Origin: Pseudoalteromonas viridis
Lineage (GTDB): Bacteria; Pseudomonadota; Gammaproteobacteria; Enterobacterales; Alteromonadaceae
Length of the DNA stretch: 64,000 bases
Direction of reading: 5' to 3'
NCBI RefSeq assembly: GCF_017742995.1
Contig: NZ_CP072426.1
Span: 992,001-1,056,000 of the forward strand
Part shown: in pieces, positions 52,501 through 60,315 of the stretch
Numbering within the stretch: position 1 is the first letter of the stretch
How the letters are laid out: each line of letters starts with the position of its first letter
The notes under the pieces: model-generated
What the model was told of the DNA's origin: nothing
Database searches by the model: none
Seen by the model: only the letters and a program-made list of their open reading frames with translations
Position numbers and translations under genes: made by a program

Positions 52501-55500
52501 TTCAAGCCGACTGGGAAGGCGATAATAATCTTGACCGCAAAGTTAACGTAAGCAATGCGCACGGGCAAGATGTTACTTTTTCTTACACTCGTATCAATAA
52601 TGATTTAAGTGATTTAACCCTGAAATTCATTGCCACTGACGCAAGTGGTAACGAAAGCATCTTCACACATACTATTCCAGTTGTGCAGCTTCAAGAATTG
52701 GAAAAAGTCGTTTCTGGTTATGAAGGAGCTGACAAAGCTGTTTCTACGGATGGTGGACAATGTGTTGCGAACCCTATTATGCCTAGCAACGGCGCTAAGG
52801 TTGAACACAAGCAGCTACTTGCTGTACATGGCGTTGTCCCCATTACATTTGATATTAGCTACAACTCACTTATACGTGGTCAAAGTGGTATTGGTGTAGG
52901 TTGGGATTTTGCGAATGCCTATGCTGCACAAATTGCAGAAGCACCAAATGGCGATGTCACCATTCTATGGTCTGATAATCAGCAGCATAAATTTAGTCCC
53001 AAAGGAGGTGGTACATACAACACCGAAAGCTTTGGTTGTCGCTTAGATAAGTTAGCTAAGCTTGAAGACGGTACATTTAAAGTCGAACGACGAAATCGCT
53101 TAACTTATGTTTTCAATGAATTTAATTTTTTAACCCGCATCGAAAACCATAAAGGTCAGGGAATAAATTTTGAATTTGATGATCAAAGTCGTTTAATTAA
53201 AGCTTATGACCCTGTAAGTAATGTGGGTATCAACTATCGCTATAATCAAGATGGATTTTTAGTTGAAGCTATCAGCACAGCAGGTAGAACCGTTTACCTT
53301 AACTACGAAAATGAGCAATTAACCAAAATAACTCATGCTGATGGTACTGTTGAAGAGTTCACCTATAACGATTTAGATCAAATTGTCGATCACCTACTTG
53401 ATTCAGTTTTAATCAGTACAACAACATACGACAACAAAGGCCGTGCTGTAGAGCAGGAAGATTCTCGTGATGACAATCAACCTCTTCGCCTTGCTTATCA
53501 AGAAACTGATGAATACGTTATTACAACTATTACCGACAGAAACGGTAGAATCACTCAAAAAACCTTTGATAAGAATTACCAGTTAGTTAAAGAATCAAAC
53601 GCTCTTTCTCATGAGCAAAGCTTTGTATACAACGAGGATGGCAAGCCAACGCTTATAACCAATGGTCGAGGCTACTCCTTAAGTATGGCGTATACAGAGT
53701 TTGGTGATATTACCAAGTTAGTGACTCCTGACAACGCAGAAGACAAAAAAGAATATGACGTTAACCGCAATATGGTTAAACATATTAATGCGCTGGAAGA
53801 AGAAACGCTTTATCGCTATGTAGATGGTACTAATAATCTTGAATCCGTCAAAAATGCACTTGGATTAGTTACTTCGTTTACTTATAACGCAGATAATCAA
53901 AAATTAAGTGTTACAACACCAGAAGGAAGAACCACTTCTTTTGGTTATACCAATGGTTTATTAAGTAGTGTAACTAACCCAGAAGGCCATACTCGTCATA
54001 TTTACTACGATTTGGACGGTTATGTTGAGTCTGAAACTGATTTTCTAGGTAATACCACCACCTACGAGCGTGATGGTTTAGGGCGTGTGACGAGAAAAGA
54101 AGATCCACTAGGCTTTTTCGAAACCTGGGTGTATGACGGTAGAGGCAACGTACTAGAATATGCTGATAAACGCTACAATAGTGAGGGTGGTGAATTCGCT
54201 GGAAAAATTCAAAATAGCTATAACGGACAGGGCGATCTACTTGAGAAACGTTGGGTTAGCAAAAATTCTAATAAACTAGATGTTGTTTATAGTTATAAAT
54301 ACGATGGTGAAAGTCGCCTAATTGAAAGCACCGACCCTAATGGTAATGTCACATTAATAGAACGTGACGCCATAGGTCGAGTGATGAACACAACTGATGC
54401 ATTAGGGAATAAAGTTGAAGTTGAGTTTGATAAAAACGGCAACCTAATTGAATCGAAAGACGCTAAGGGTAATATCAGTAAAGCAATGTTTGATGAAATG
54501 GATCGCACCACTCAAACAGAAGACGCTGCGGGCAACAAACACGCTTTCGCTTATAACTTACTTGGGCAGATCACCAAAACAACCAATGCATTATCGCAAG
54601 TTTGGCAAAATGCTTATGACAAACTTTCACGTTTAGTTAGTGTTACCCATCCAAACCATGCTGATGAGCCACTGGTTGCCAAGCAAGGCTATGATGGCGA
54701 CAACAATATTACCAGTATCACAGTACCTGCGGGTGACATTCGTACACTTGCTCTTAATAACAATGCGCTAGTCGAAACTGAAACCACCGCAGATAGTGTT
54801 GCGTTGCAATATTCATACAACGAAAATGGTTTAGTAAGCACGTTCATTAATGGTCGTGGTCAACAAACGAGCTATAAGTACGATGCTGGTTCACGCCTAA
54901 CCAGTATTACTGATCCTATTTCGACCATTAGCTATGGCTATGATCAAAATGCTAACCCGACGAGTGTTACTGAAAACGATATCACTATTTCTAGGTTTTA
55001 TGACCACTTTAATCGTGTTGCTCAGTATAAACAAAATGATAATAATTTAAGAGGTGTTAATTTCCTACGAGATGTTGCAGGAAACCTAGAGCAGGTTGAA
55101 TACACCAATAATAATGGGAACACTAACCTCCCAATTAAATATACTTATAACGCTCTCAACAGAATTACTTCTGTCTCAGGTTTGAACCAAGAATTTTTAG
55201 CTTCTAAGTATGAATACGATGCTAACCAAAATATCACGAAAGTAATTCGTGGTAATGGCACGGTATTAGAAAATACCTATGATAACTTGAATAGACTAAT
55301 TAGCAGTATTGATAAAGCACCTGACGAATCAATCATTCTTGAGCAGCATTATACCTATAATGCTATCGGGCAAGTTATTAAGGAAGACGTCACACCTGAA
55401 TATGCGCCACCTATTGAATTAATATCTGCACAGGCAATGACCTATACCGAAGATAACCGCATAGAGACTAAAAATACGGATGAAACTTTTACCTTTGATG

Positions 55501-56675
55501 GTGATGGTAACACACTCAATGTTGGTGATTTGGCATTAAGTTTTAATGCTCGTAATCAGCTAATCAGTGCTGATGATCATAAATACACCTATAATGCTGA
55601 GAGTATGCGTGATTCGTTAACTTACTCAGTTGGCAATGATGTAACGCAAATCCGTTATGCCTTGCTGCCAGATTATCTCGGTTTACCCCAAATAGCATGG
55701 CAAGAAGTTACTAATCCTGATGACTCGGTAGATTATCACTATTTTATCTATAGCCCTTACGGTTTAGTGTCTCAACATACATCGAAAGCTAACCAAGTCG
55801 CACAGGACTACTATTTCCACTACGACTATCGCGGCTCTGTTGTGGCAATTAGTGATAAAGAGGGCGAAGTAGTTGCGCGTTATGGCTATACGCCATTTGG
55901 TAAACGCTTTGACGCACCAGGCTTTGAAGAGCAAAACCAAGCGATTACAACACCGTTTGGTTACAACGGTCGTGATGGGGTTATTACTGATAATAATAGT
56001 CTTATCTATATGCGCGCCCGTTATTATTCTCCAGAGCTTCGCCGATTTGTGAGTAAAGATCCAATTCGCGGTGATATTGATGATTTAGGCTCGCTCAATC
56101 GCTATGCCTATGTGGGCGGTGATCCGATTAATTTGGTGGACCCGAGTGGGTTAACTCCTCAAAAAGCAGATTCAATGTATGAATTAATGCAGCTTTATGT
56201 GAAGCTTGGTGGTATGGGGGCGGTTAAAGTTACAAAGGCAATTGGTCCAAAACTAGAAAAGTTACTGGCACCGAAACCTAGAAAAGAGGCGGAAGATATT
56301 GTACCAACATTTTCAGATGAGTTACTCAATATAGCAAATAACTCTTCAACAACTGTAAATGCTAGCACTCGCCTCCATAAAAATAACAATGACTATATAG
56401 GTGAACAAACAGTGTATCAAATTAGGAAAAATGGTGAGGCTCAATCGTATAAAGAAGGAACGACAGCGAACAAAAAGAACGCCCAAGGTTTTTATATAAG
56501 GCCACAGCAGCAAGTGAATAGTTTAAATAAAAACATTGCAGGTTCTCCATATTATTATGTTCCCGTTTTTGAGTTTTGGGGCTCAACAGGAACTTGCAAA
56601 GCCATAGAGCGAACCAGGATAAAGATAAACAAAGATGTCTTTGGTGAGTGTAGTTTAAATAAATGCTACCATTAA
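49563..56675 (+). CDS. Sec-exported Rhs/YD-repeat protein with five tandem repeat domains and a variable C-terminal tip
   Basis: The protein is 2370 residues and starts with GTG. Residues 1-26 are a Sec signal ending Ala-Phe-Ala. Residues of about 161-761 are five nearly identical 120-residue Ig-like units. A divergent InlB-like repeat ('ITGQGKVLSLPT', about 765-850), an IPT-like domain and a Cys-containing linker lead to the Rhs shell: 'GGQCVANPIMPSNGAKV', many YD repeats (about 1150-2090) and the core end 'GYNGRDGVITDNNSLIYMRARYYSPELRRFVSKDPI', closing with 'NLVDPSGL'. The last 170 residues are the tip that in Rhs/polymorphic toxins is the effector. It has 'VYQIRKNG', 'KEGTT', a central Arg, 'AIERTRI' and an Asn, loosely like GIY-YIG nucleases, but this is weak. 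There is no PAAR or VgrG-linked part. Base composition is AT-richer than the flanks. Confidence 0.85.
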   Translation: MKLCFKAAFYVLIPILTAFFPSKAFAGLSFSNNNLSLELVRCSDNQVNNMISDGILASGNVAVSETTENTGFFKFNYPRDADHQNLKAQLYIYNSSNAEVAKSGVKDLHSSIAGFISQYKSDIPSDSYYTKIAVVLRSDNSKGCILQSESTSISRNSSDVAPSISVESNPSVNNDKLTATVRTSDDTDVTRASFSIFNSSYTKLDIESSVSVNSPVSSYNSDSSAQTWGYNPSSNNTSTAWDIDISGLADGNYFIMFYAADGVNDVVDTGYLSFSKSGDDKPSISVASNPSVSNDKLTATVRTSDDTDVTRASFSIFNSSYTKLDIESSVSVNSPVSSYNSDSSAQTWGYNPSSNNTSTAWDIDISGLADGNYFIMFYAADGVNDVVDTGYLSFSKSGDDKPSISVASNPSVSNDKLTATVRTSDDTDVTRASFSIFNSSYTKLDIESSVSVNSPVSSYNSDSSAQTWGYNPSSNNTSTAWDIDISGLADGNYFIMFYAADGVNDVVDTGYLSFSKSGDDKPSISVESNPSVSNDKLTATVRTSDDTDVTRASFSIFNSSYTKLDIESSVSVNSPVSSYNSDSSAQTWGYNPSSNNTSTAWDIDISGLADGNYFIMFYAADGVNDVVDTGYLSFSKSGDDKPSISVESNPSVSNDKLTATVRTSDDTDVTRASFSIFNSSYTKLDIESSVSVNSPVSSYNSDSSAQTWGYNPSSNNTSTAWDIDISGLADGNYFIMFYAADGVNDVVDTGYLSFSKSGDDKPSISVNITGQGKVLSLPTNEIDCGSKCSHQFESNTQITLVASAAKGWEFSSWSYQPTKTSQCTTAACTLVIKEDLTLTAVFVEQEEPATAPRLIDFTPKRAQAGSSTSFTLIGENLPKQLIANIQGTLGHCTAINHNESSATLACTPDAKGVKRFYIKDANNRSKSIAGSEHWYVEVTPSIQSSAPSVWIDNLPDYAILNEQFTITVKSEDVDGDLLSIQADWEGDNNLDRKVNVSNAHGQDVTFSYTRINNDLSDLTLKFIATDASGNESIFTHTIPVVQLQELEKVVSGYEGADKAVSTDGGQCVANPIMPSNGAKVEHKQLLAVHGVVPITFDISYNSLIRGQSGIGVGWDFANAYAAQIAEAPNGDVTILWSDNQQHKFSPKGGGTYNTESFGCRLDKLAKLEDGTFKVERRNRLTYVFNEFNFLTRIENHKGQGINFEFDDQSRLIKAYDPVSNVGINYRYNQDGFLVEAISTAGRTVYLNYENEQLTKITHADGTVEEFTYNDLDQIVDHLLDSVLISTTTYDNKGRAVEQEDSRDDNQPLRLAYQETDEYVITTITDRNGRITQKTFDKNYQLVKESNALSHEQSFVYNEDGKPTLITNGRGYSLSMAYTEFGDITKLVTPDNAEDKKEYDVNRNMVKHINALEEETLYRYVDGTNNLESVKNALGLVTSFTYNADNQKLSVTTPEGRTTSFGYTNGLLSSVTNPEGHTRHIYYDLDGYVESETDFLGNTTTYERDGLGRVTRKEDPLGFFETWVYDGRGNVLEYADKRYNSEGGEFAGKIQNSYNGQGDLLEKRWVSKNSNKLDVVYSYKYDGESRLIESTDPNGNVTLIERDAIGRVMNTTDALGNKVEVEFDKNGNLIESKDAKGNISKAMFDEMDRTTQTEDAAGNKHAFAYNLLGQITKTTNALSQVWQNAYDKLSRLVSVTHPNHADEPLVAKQGYDGDNNITSITVPAGDIRTLALNNNALVETETTADSVALQYSYNENGLVSTFINGRGQQTSYKYDAGSRLTSITDPISTISYGYDQNANPTSVTENDITISRFYDHFNRVAQYKQNDNNLRGVNFLRDVAGNLEQVEYTNNNGNTNLPIKYTYNALNRITSVSGLNQEFLASKYEYDANQNITKVIRGNGTVLENTYDNLNRLISSIDKAPDESIILEQHYTYNAIGQVIKEDVTPEYAPPIELISAQAMTYTEDNRIETKNTDETFTFDGDGNTLNVGDLALSFNARNQLISADDHKYTYNAESMRDSLTYSVGNDVTQIRYALLPDYLGLPQIAWQEVTNPDDSVDYHYFIYSPYGLVSQHTSKANQVAQDYYFHYDYRGSVVAISDKEGEVVARYGYTPFGKRFDAPGFEEQNQAITTPFGYNGRDGVITDNNSLIYMRARYYSPELRRFVSKDPIRGDIDDLGSLNRYAYVGGDPINLVDPSGLTPQKADSMYELMQLYVKLGGMGAVKVTKAIGPKLEKLLAPKPRKEAEDIVPTFSDELLNIANNSSTTVNASTRLHKNNNDYIGEQTVYQIRKNGEAQSYKEGTTANKKNAQGFYIRPQQQVNSLNKNIAGSPYYYVPVFEFWGSTGTCKAIERTRIKINKDVFGECSLNKCYH
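50046..51845 (+). repeat. Five tandem 360-bp repeats in the Rhs gene
   Basis: Units start at 50046, 50406, 50766, 51126 and 51486, with 16 bases of a sixth at 51846. The copies differ at only a handful of bases: Glu/Ala in the 'V-E/A-S-N-P' segment, an Asn/Ser change and two silent changes in copies 1 and 5. Even synonymous positions agree, so the array grew recently or is kept uniform by gene conversion. Confidence 0.97.
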
Positions 56676-56687
56676 CAGGGGATGCAA

Positions 56688-57284
56688 ATGAGCATTAATA
56701 AGTACATAACAATTATTTTGTTCGTATGCTTTAACTTTGATAGTTATGCAGTTACATACAAATACGACAATGCTAATCGTATTACGGAGGCCACCTATAA
56801 AGACGGCACTGTAGTCAGTTATACCTACGATAAAAATGGTAATTTACTCAGTATAACACCAACTGAAAGTTCATCAGGCGGTGATGGGTCTGATACGGGA
56901 AGCGGTGATACTGAGGGGGCAGGCAGCACTACTCAGGTAACACCTGAACCTGAAAAATCTGTTGATGGTGGTAAGTGTTTTATTGCAACAGCTGCATACG
57001 GTAGTTACTTCGATCCTAAAGTAAGAGTATTAAGAAATTTTAGAGATGAATATTTGTTAACAACCTCTGCCGGAAAATACTTTGTGGAGCAGTATTACTA
57101 TTATTCACCACCGTTAGCTGACTATATCAGTAATCGTGAATATCTAAAAACGACAGTTAGGGTAGTGCTAACTCCCGTGGTTTTCATAATTGAAACCCCC
57201 TTTCAAACCTTTACTCTTTTATTAATATTTACATTATTTAGCTTCCGTTCAAAGTTAAGACGAGTAATAATTAAAATGCGATAA
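56688..57284 (+). CDS. Small exported YD-repeat / CFI-box-CTERM protein downstream of Rhs
   Basis: The start is the ATG at 56688, which has AGGGG six bases before it; an ATG two codons earlier touches that site. The 198 residues comprise a signal peptide (to about residue 22), one YD repeat ('YKYDNANRITEATYKDG' with 'YTYDKNGNLLSI'), a Gly/Ser/Thr/Glu linker, then 'CFIATAAYGSYFDPKVRVLRNFRD', the CFI-box C-terminal domain, and a final transmembrane helix with a basic tail. The gene begins 12 bases after the Rhs stop, the place where an immunity gene would be expected. It looks more like an envelope partner or a piece of an Rhs N terminus than a known immunity family. Confidence 0.7.
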   Translation: MSINKYITIILFVCFNFDSYAVTYKYDNANRITEATYKDGTVVSYTYDKNGNLLSITPTESSSGGDGSDTGSGDTEGAGSTTQVTPEPEKSVDGGKCFIATAAYGSYFDPKVRVLRNFRDEYLLTTSAGKYFVEQYYYYSPPLADYISNREYLKTTVRVVLTPVVFIIETPFQTFTLLLIFTLFSFRSKLRRVIIKMR

Positions 57285-57461
57285 TCACTAAACCAGTATA
57301 ACCGAACATCTAAAATTGAGTTTAGGTTTTTCTGTCTGTTCAAGTACCGAATGCAAGTTAATAACGAATACACGGCGGGATCGCACTTTGTAAAAAGGCT
57401 TTAACACCCGCCTATTTTCTGATCTAATAATGCCCTCATTATCACTATCTACTTGTTAATT

Positions 57462-57596
57462 ATGTCGTTATTTAGCCACCTTGAACTTGTTGAAGATAAG
57501 CGTTCTTCTATCAATCAAGATCATGATCTTGCTGATGTTTTGTTTCTTATCATTTCGGCGGTTTTATCCTGTTGTGAAGGCTGGAAAGATATCTAA
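57462..57596 (+). mobile_element. ISAs1-family transposase remnant (N-terminal fragment)
   Basis: An ATG frame of 44 residues reads 'SLFSHLELVEDKRSSINQDH', then 'LADVLFLIISAVLSCCEGW' and Lys-Asp-Ile. This is the conserved N-terminal region of ISAs1-family transposases ('DPR....H.L.DIL.L...AV..GAE.W.DI'). It stops at TAA, and the rest of the element is absent, apparently cut by the neighbouring insertion. Confidence 0.7.
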
Positions 57597-57778
57597 GTAT
57601 TTCGGCAAGTTTTGCTAACCGTAACGCAATAGTATTCATATTTTCCCTTAGCCAGATATTGCGAACGCCGCTGGCATGTATGTCGACGTTTCTTTCAGAC
57701 TTGTGCAGCCGTGACACTTTGGATTGTCCCATGCGTGGGTTAGCCAGTGAGAATTCGATGACGACTTCCTCAATATCT
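57550..57778 (-). pseudogene. IS481-type transposase remnant (N-terminal helix-turn-helix part)
   Basis: The minus-strand frame reads 'DIEEVVIEFSLANPRMGQSK' and later 'ASGVRNIWLREN' and 'ALRLAKLAEIL'. This matches the stretch of IS481-type transposases that reads 'HPA.GQ.RVSNEL' then 'SP.GVR.VWLRHDL...RL..LE'. It continues, after a one-base frame change near 57778, the C-terminal end of the transposase upstream on this strand. The last residues run into the ISAs1 remnant, so the fragment ends near 57597. Confidence 0.65.
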
Positions 57779-59104
57779 GTCAGTACGATTTTTGTGGTGA
57801 AGATTTGGCGTCTCCTGACGTTTTAACGATTCGATACCCCCTTGTTTTATCAGCTTACGGTGGCGGTAAATAGTATCGCGCGACACACCACTTAGGCGGG
57901 AAGCTTCTGCCACATTTCCTAGCTTGTCAGCCAGAGCCAATACATCAAGCTTCTTCTGGATCTCTTGGTCTTCAGAGGATAGCTTATCAGGTTCCCTGAC
58001 TTCGGTTGCCTGCAGTTTTCGCCCATCGAAGTACGCATCAAACCGCTTATTTTTACCCGTACGAATTTCAATTTTCTGGTTAGCGATTGAGTGCTTAAGC
58101 GGTGAGTCGATGAAGTAGAGTTTTCCTCTGAAGCTAAACGTATGGTCGTTGCGGATCTTCCGGTAGACCTTGGTGATGCAGATATCATCAAGATTGATGT
58201 AGCGTGATACAGGCGTATATTCGGTGTTTGATGTTCTAGATTTTACCATCAGGTTTTTACGCCAAAACTGCGGGATGAAGACGTGTTGGAGGTAGCTATT
58301 AGCGCCCGTCATATCAGTAATATTGTTGAGTCGTAACTCTAGTATCAATCTGTCTTGCAGAGTATCGATGGTGCGTTCAATACGACCTTTTCTTTGAGGA
58401 GAGCTGGCAAAGATGATTTCAATTCCTAACTCCTCACAGGCCCGTTGCATCTGGGAGAAATTGCAACGTTTAGGGCCACCGAAGATGCCAGCTCTATCAA
58501 CATACAGCGTTTTAAACACGCCGTATTTCTCAACAACTGAGCGCATAACTTTCATACACCCTTCAGTCGTTTCTGACGGGAAAAATTCTGCATGGATATC
58601 GCTGTTAGCATCATCAATCATAGCGATTAAGCACGATTTTTTATCACCGAACCAGCGATGTGTACTGCCGTCCATTTGCAGCATTAGCCCTGGTGCTTCC
58701 ATCCGCTCTCTGCGCTTGTGAACACGGCTACGCCTACGCTTGGCTCGTTTTACATGATGGATATCATGTGCCCACTTACGCTGTGTCTCGCGCTTAACAA
58801 CTATGTGCTCGTGAGCCTCAAGCATCTCGGCGAGGTGCAACAGGTTCAGATCATAATACTTCTCGCGGATCAGCGACTGAACTTGCTGCTTAAGCCTATC
58901 TGAAGTTTTATTAATTGGCTCACTGCCTGTATTCCCGTGAACAACGAATTGTAGACCTTGGCTTCGGTAACGCTGCAAATAACGTTCAATAGTACGCCTG
59001 GATTTATTGAGGAGTTTAGCGGCATTGGCTATCGTAATTTTACGCTCTGCCACTTTAGCAATGATATCAACTGTTAATTGAGCTTTGGAATTCAAAACAA
59101 TCAC
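57770..59104 (-). CDS. ISNCY-like DDE transposase with an IS481-type C-terminal extension
   Basis: The protein is 444 residues. An N-terminal helix-turn-helix ('ITIANAAKLLNKSRRTIERYL') and an rve-type DDE core follow: Asp in 'LMLQMDGSTHRWF', Asp in 'LYVDRAGIFGG', Glu in 'QRKGRIERTIDTLQ'. A beta-rich domain with 'FSFRGKLYFI' follows, which matches ISNCY-type transposases with an integrase core. Residues of about 385-440 ('LDVLALADKLGN', 'GVSRDTIYRHRKLIKQGGIE', 'NLHHKNRTD') are instead the start of an IS481-type transposase, so the protein is probably a chimera made by insertion or deletion. The core is intact, so activity cannot be excluded. Confidence 0.75.
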   Translation of the reverse strand: MIVLNSKAQLTVDIIAKVAERKITIANAAKLLNKSRRTIERYLQRYRSQGLQFVVHGNTGSEPINKTSDRLKQQVQSLIREKYYDLNLLHLAEMLEAHEHIVVKRETQRKWAHDIHHVKRAKRRRSRVHKRRERMEAPGLMLQMDGSTHRWFGDKKSCLIAMIDDANSDIHAEFFPSETTEGCMKVMRSVVEKYGVFKTLYVDRAGIFGGPKRCNFSQMQRACEELGIEIIFASSPQRKGRIERTIDTLQDRLILELRLNNITDMTGANSYLQHVFIPQFWRKNLMVKSRTSNTEYTPVSRYINLDDICITKVYRKIRNDHTFSFRGKLYFIDSPLKHSIANQKIEIRTGKNKRFDAYFDGRKLQATEVREPDKLSSEDQEIQKKLDVLALADKLGNVAEASRLSGVSRDTIYRHRKLIKQGGIESLKRQETPNLHHKNRTDRY

Positions 59105-59439
59105 CCTTAGCGCTCCTCAAATGCTTATACAAAACATTCAAAGAACACGGTTAAAGATAACCGTCAATTTCCCTTGGTAATTAGCTACTACGACAGAATC
59201 GCGTGGTAATTAAAGTACGACAAAATCGCTTGATGTTAACAGTTGAAAAGAATTTAGCCCAAATCTAGGCTGACAGTCACCGATTGAAAAACGGGTAACT
59301 GTCAGGTCAAATCTGAGCCAGTGCACTTTAGGTTACTTTAATGTTATGGCGTATGCAGCATTACCTGAGGTACGTGATTTTTTAAAGCAGTACCGACCTT
59401 TTTAATGGCAACCATAATAGCTAGGTGAGGAACTGATTA
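59105..59439. other. Intergenic stretch holding repeats of the transposon end
   Basis: Upstream of the transposase start there are two similar copies of a TACGACA(G/A)AATCGC motif (about 59190 and 59217) and an 8-bp inverted repeat, CTGACAGT at 59270-59277 with ACTGTCAG at 59298-59305. A direct repeat AAATCT flanks the latter. These look like transposase-binding sites and the element's terminus. No gene is visible apart from a 20-codon frame at about 59347. Confidence 0.5.
59270..59305. repeat. Inverted repeat marking a probable IS end
   Basis: CTGACAGT...ACTGTCAG, perfect 8-bp arms with a 20-base centre. It lies about 170 bases upstream of the transposase gene, near the boundary with the lipase operon. 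Confidence 0.5.
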
Positions 59440-60315
59440 TCACTCACCAAAGCCAGGTTCGCTGAGCACAACAGCCAAACGCTTTTGCTCATTCGTAGTA
59501 AACAATGCGTCTTTTAACGCTGTGATCTCACGCTGTATCGACAATCCGTCTTGACTGGCGAGCAGCACATCGCGTTGTTGTTTATAATCCGCTACCCGCT
59601 GCGCCCAGTCAGATTGTGTCTGCTTTGCTTGCATCAGGCGCTCTGCCGCTTCATCTCCATATCTGGCGCTGAGCTGGTTGTAATCCATGGTTTGCCAGCT
59701 TTGTTTTAGTGTGATCAGGGTTTGTGTTGCTACTATGGTCTCACGCTCTTCTTGTGGAAGCTGGCTGATGTGTGCATCAATGAGTTCGCGCCGCGCCTGC
59801 TCGCTGAGCGATTGGTCAGACAAAATTTGCCAGCGATCCAGTGTCTGCGCATTCCAGCGGTTCTCATCTGCAAACCAGGCAGCGATCACCTCATCGGAAA
59901 AGTACTGACCCTGAAGCGTTTGCAGTGCCTCAAAACGCTCGTGAACAGTAAGCGTGTTTTCTACTTCTGTTAGCGCTTTTTTGTAGTTCATATAGTCATG
60001 CGCCAACGCTTGCAAACACAGTGGTAAACGATGCGTATAGTGCGCCCAGTTTTGCTCCAGCTGCTCGCTTTGCAAAGCTAAGATCCAGTCATCTAGTTGG
60101 TGCTTATGGGCTTTGACGACTGCGCCGCAATGCGCAGCCTGAGCTGGCATCGCGGCATGAGGTTGCTGTTCAACCGTGTGTGGCGCCTCTGTCACCGGGC
60201 GTTCACTGGATACTGCAACGTGAGCCGTGTCGGTACTGGCTGGCTGCCCAGCCAGAGTCCAAAGCCAGGCACACAGCCCGATACAACTGAGTGAAAGCAG
60301 ACGCCAGTGCCTCAT
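59440..60315 (-). CDS. Lipase-specific foldase (Lif)
   Basis: The protein is 291 residues, with an N-terminal membrane anchor (about 5-22), a Pro/Ala/Thr-rich linker (25-60) and then an extended helical region. 'LQGQYFSDEVIAAWFADENRWN' and 'LPQEER' match lipase chaperones, which stay in the inner membrane and fold the partner lipase in the periplasm before type II secretion. The usual RxxFDYxLSAxGE motif is not clearly present. The best counterpart is 'QLDDWILALQSE', and the protein is shorter than the roughly 340-residue Pseudomonas foldase. The start overlaps the lipase stop by four bases (ATGA), so the two genes are translationally coupled. Confidence 0.82.
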   Translation of the reverse strand: MRHWRLLSLSCIGLCAWLWTLAGQPASTDTAHVAVSSERPVTEAPHTVEQQPHAAMPAQAAHCGAVVKAHKHQLDDWILALQSEQLEQNWAHYTHRLPLCLQALAHDYMNYKKALTEVENTLTVHERFEALQTLQGQYFSDEVIAAWFADENRWNAQTLDRWQILSDQSLSEQARRELIDAHISQLPQEERETIVATQTLITLKQSWQTMDYNQLSARYGDEAAERLMQAKQTQSDWAQRVADYKQQRDVLLASQDGLSIQREITALKDALFTTNEQKRLAVVLSEPGFGE

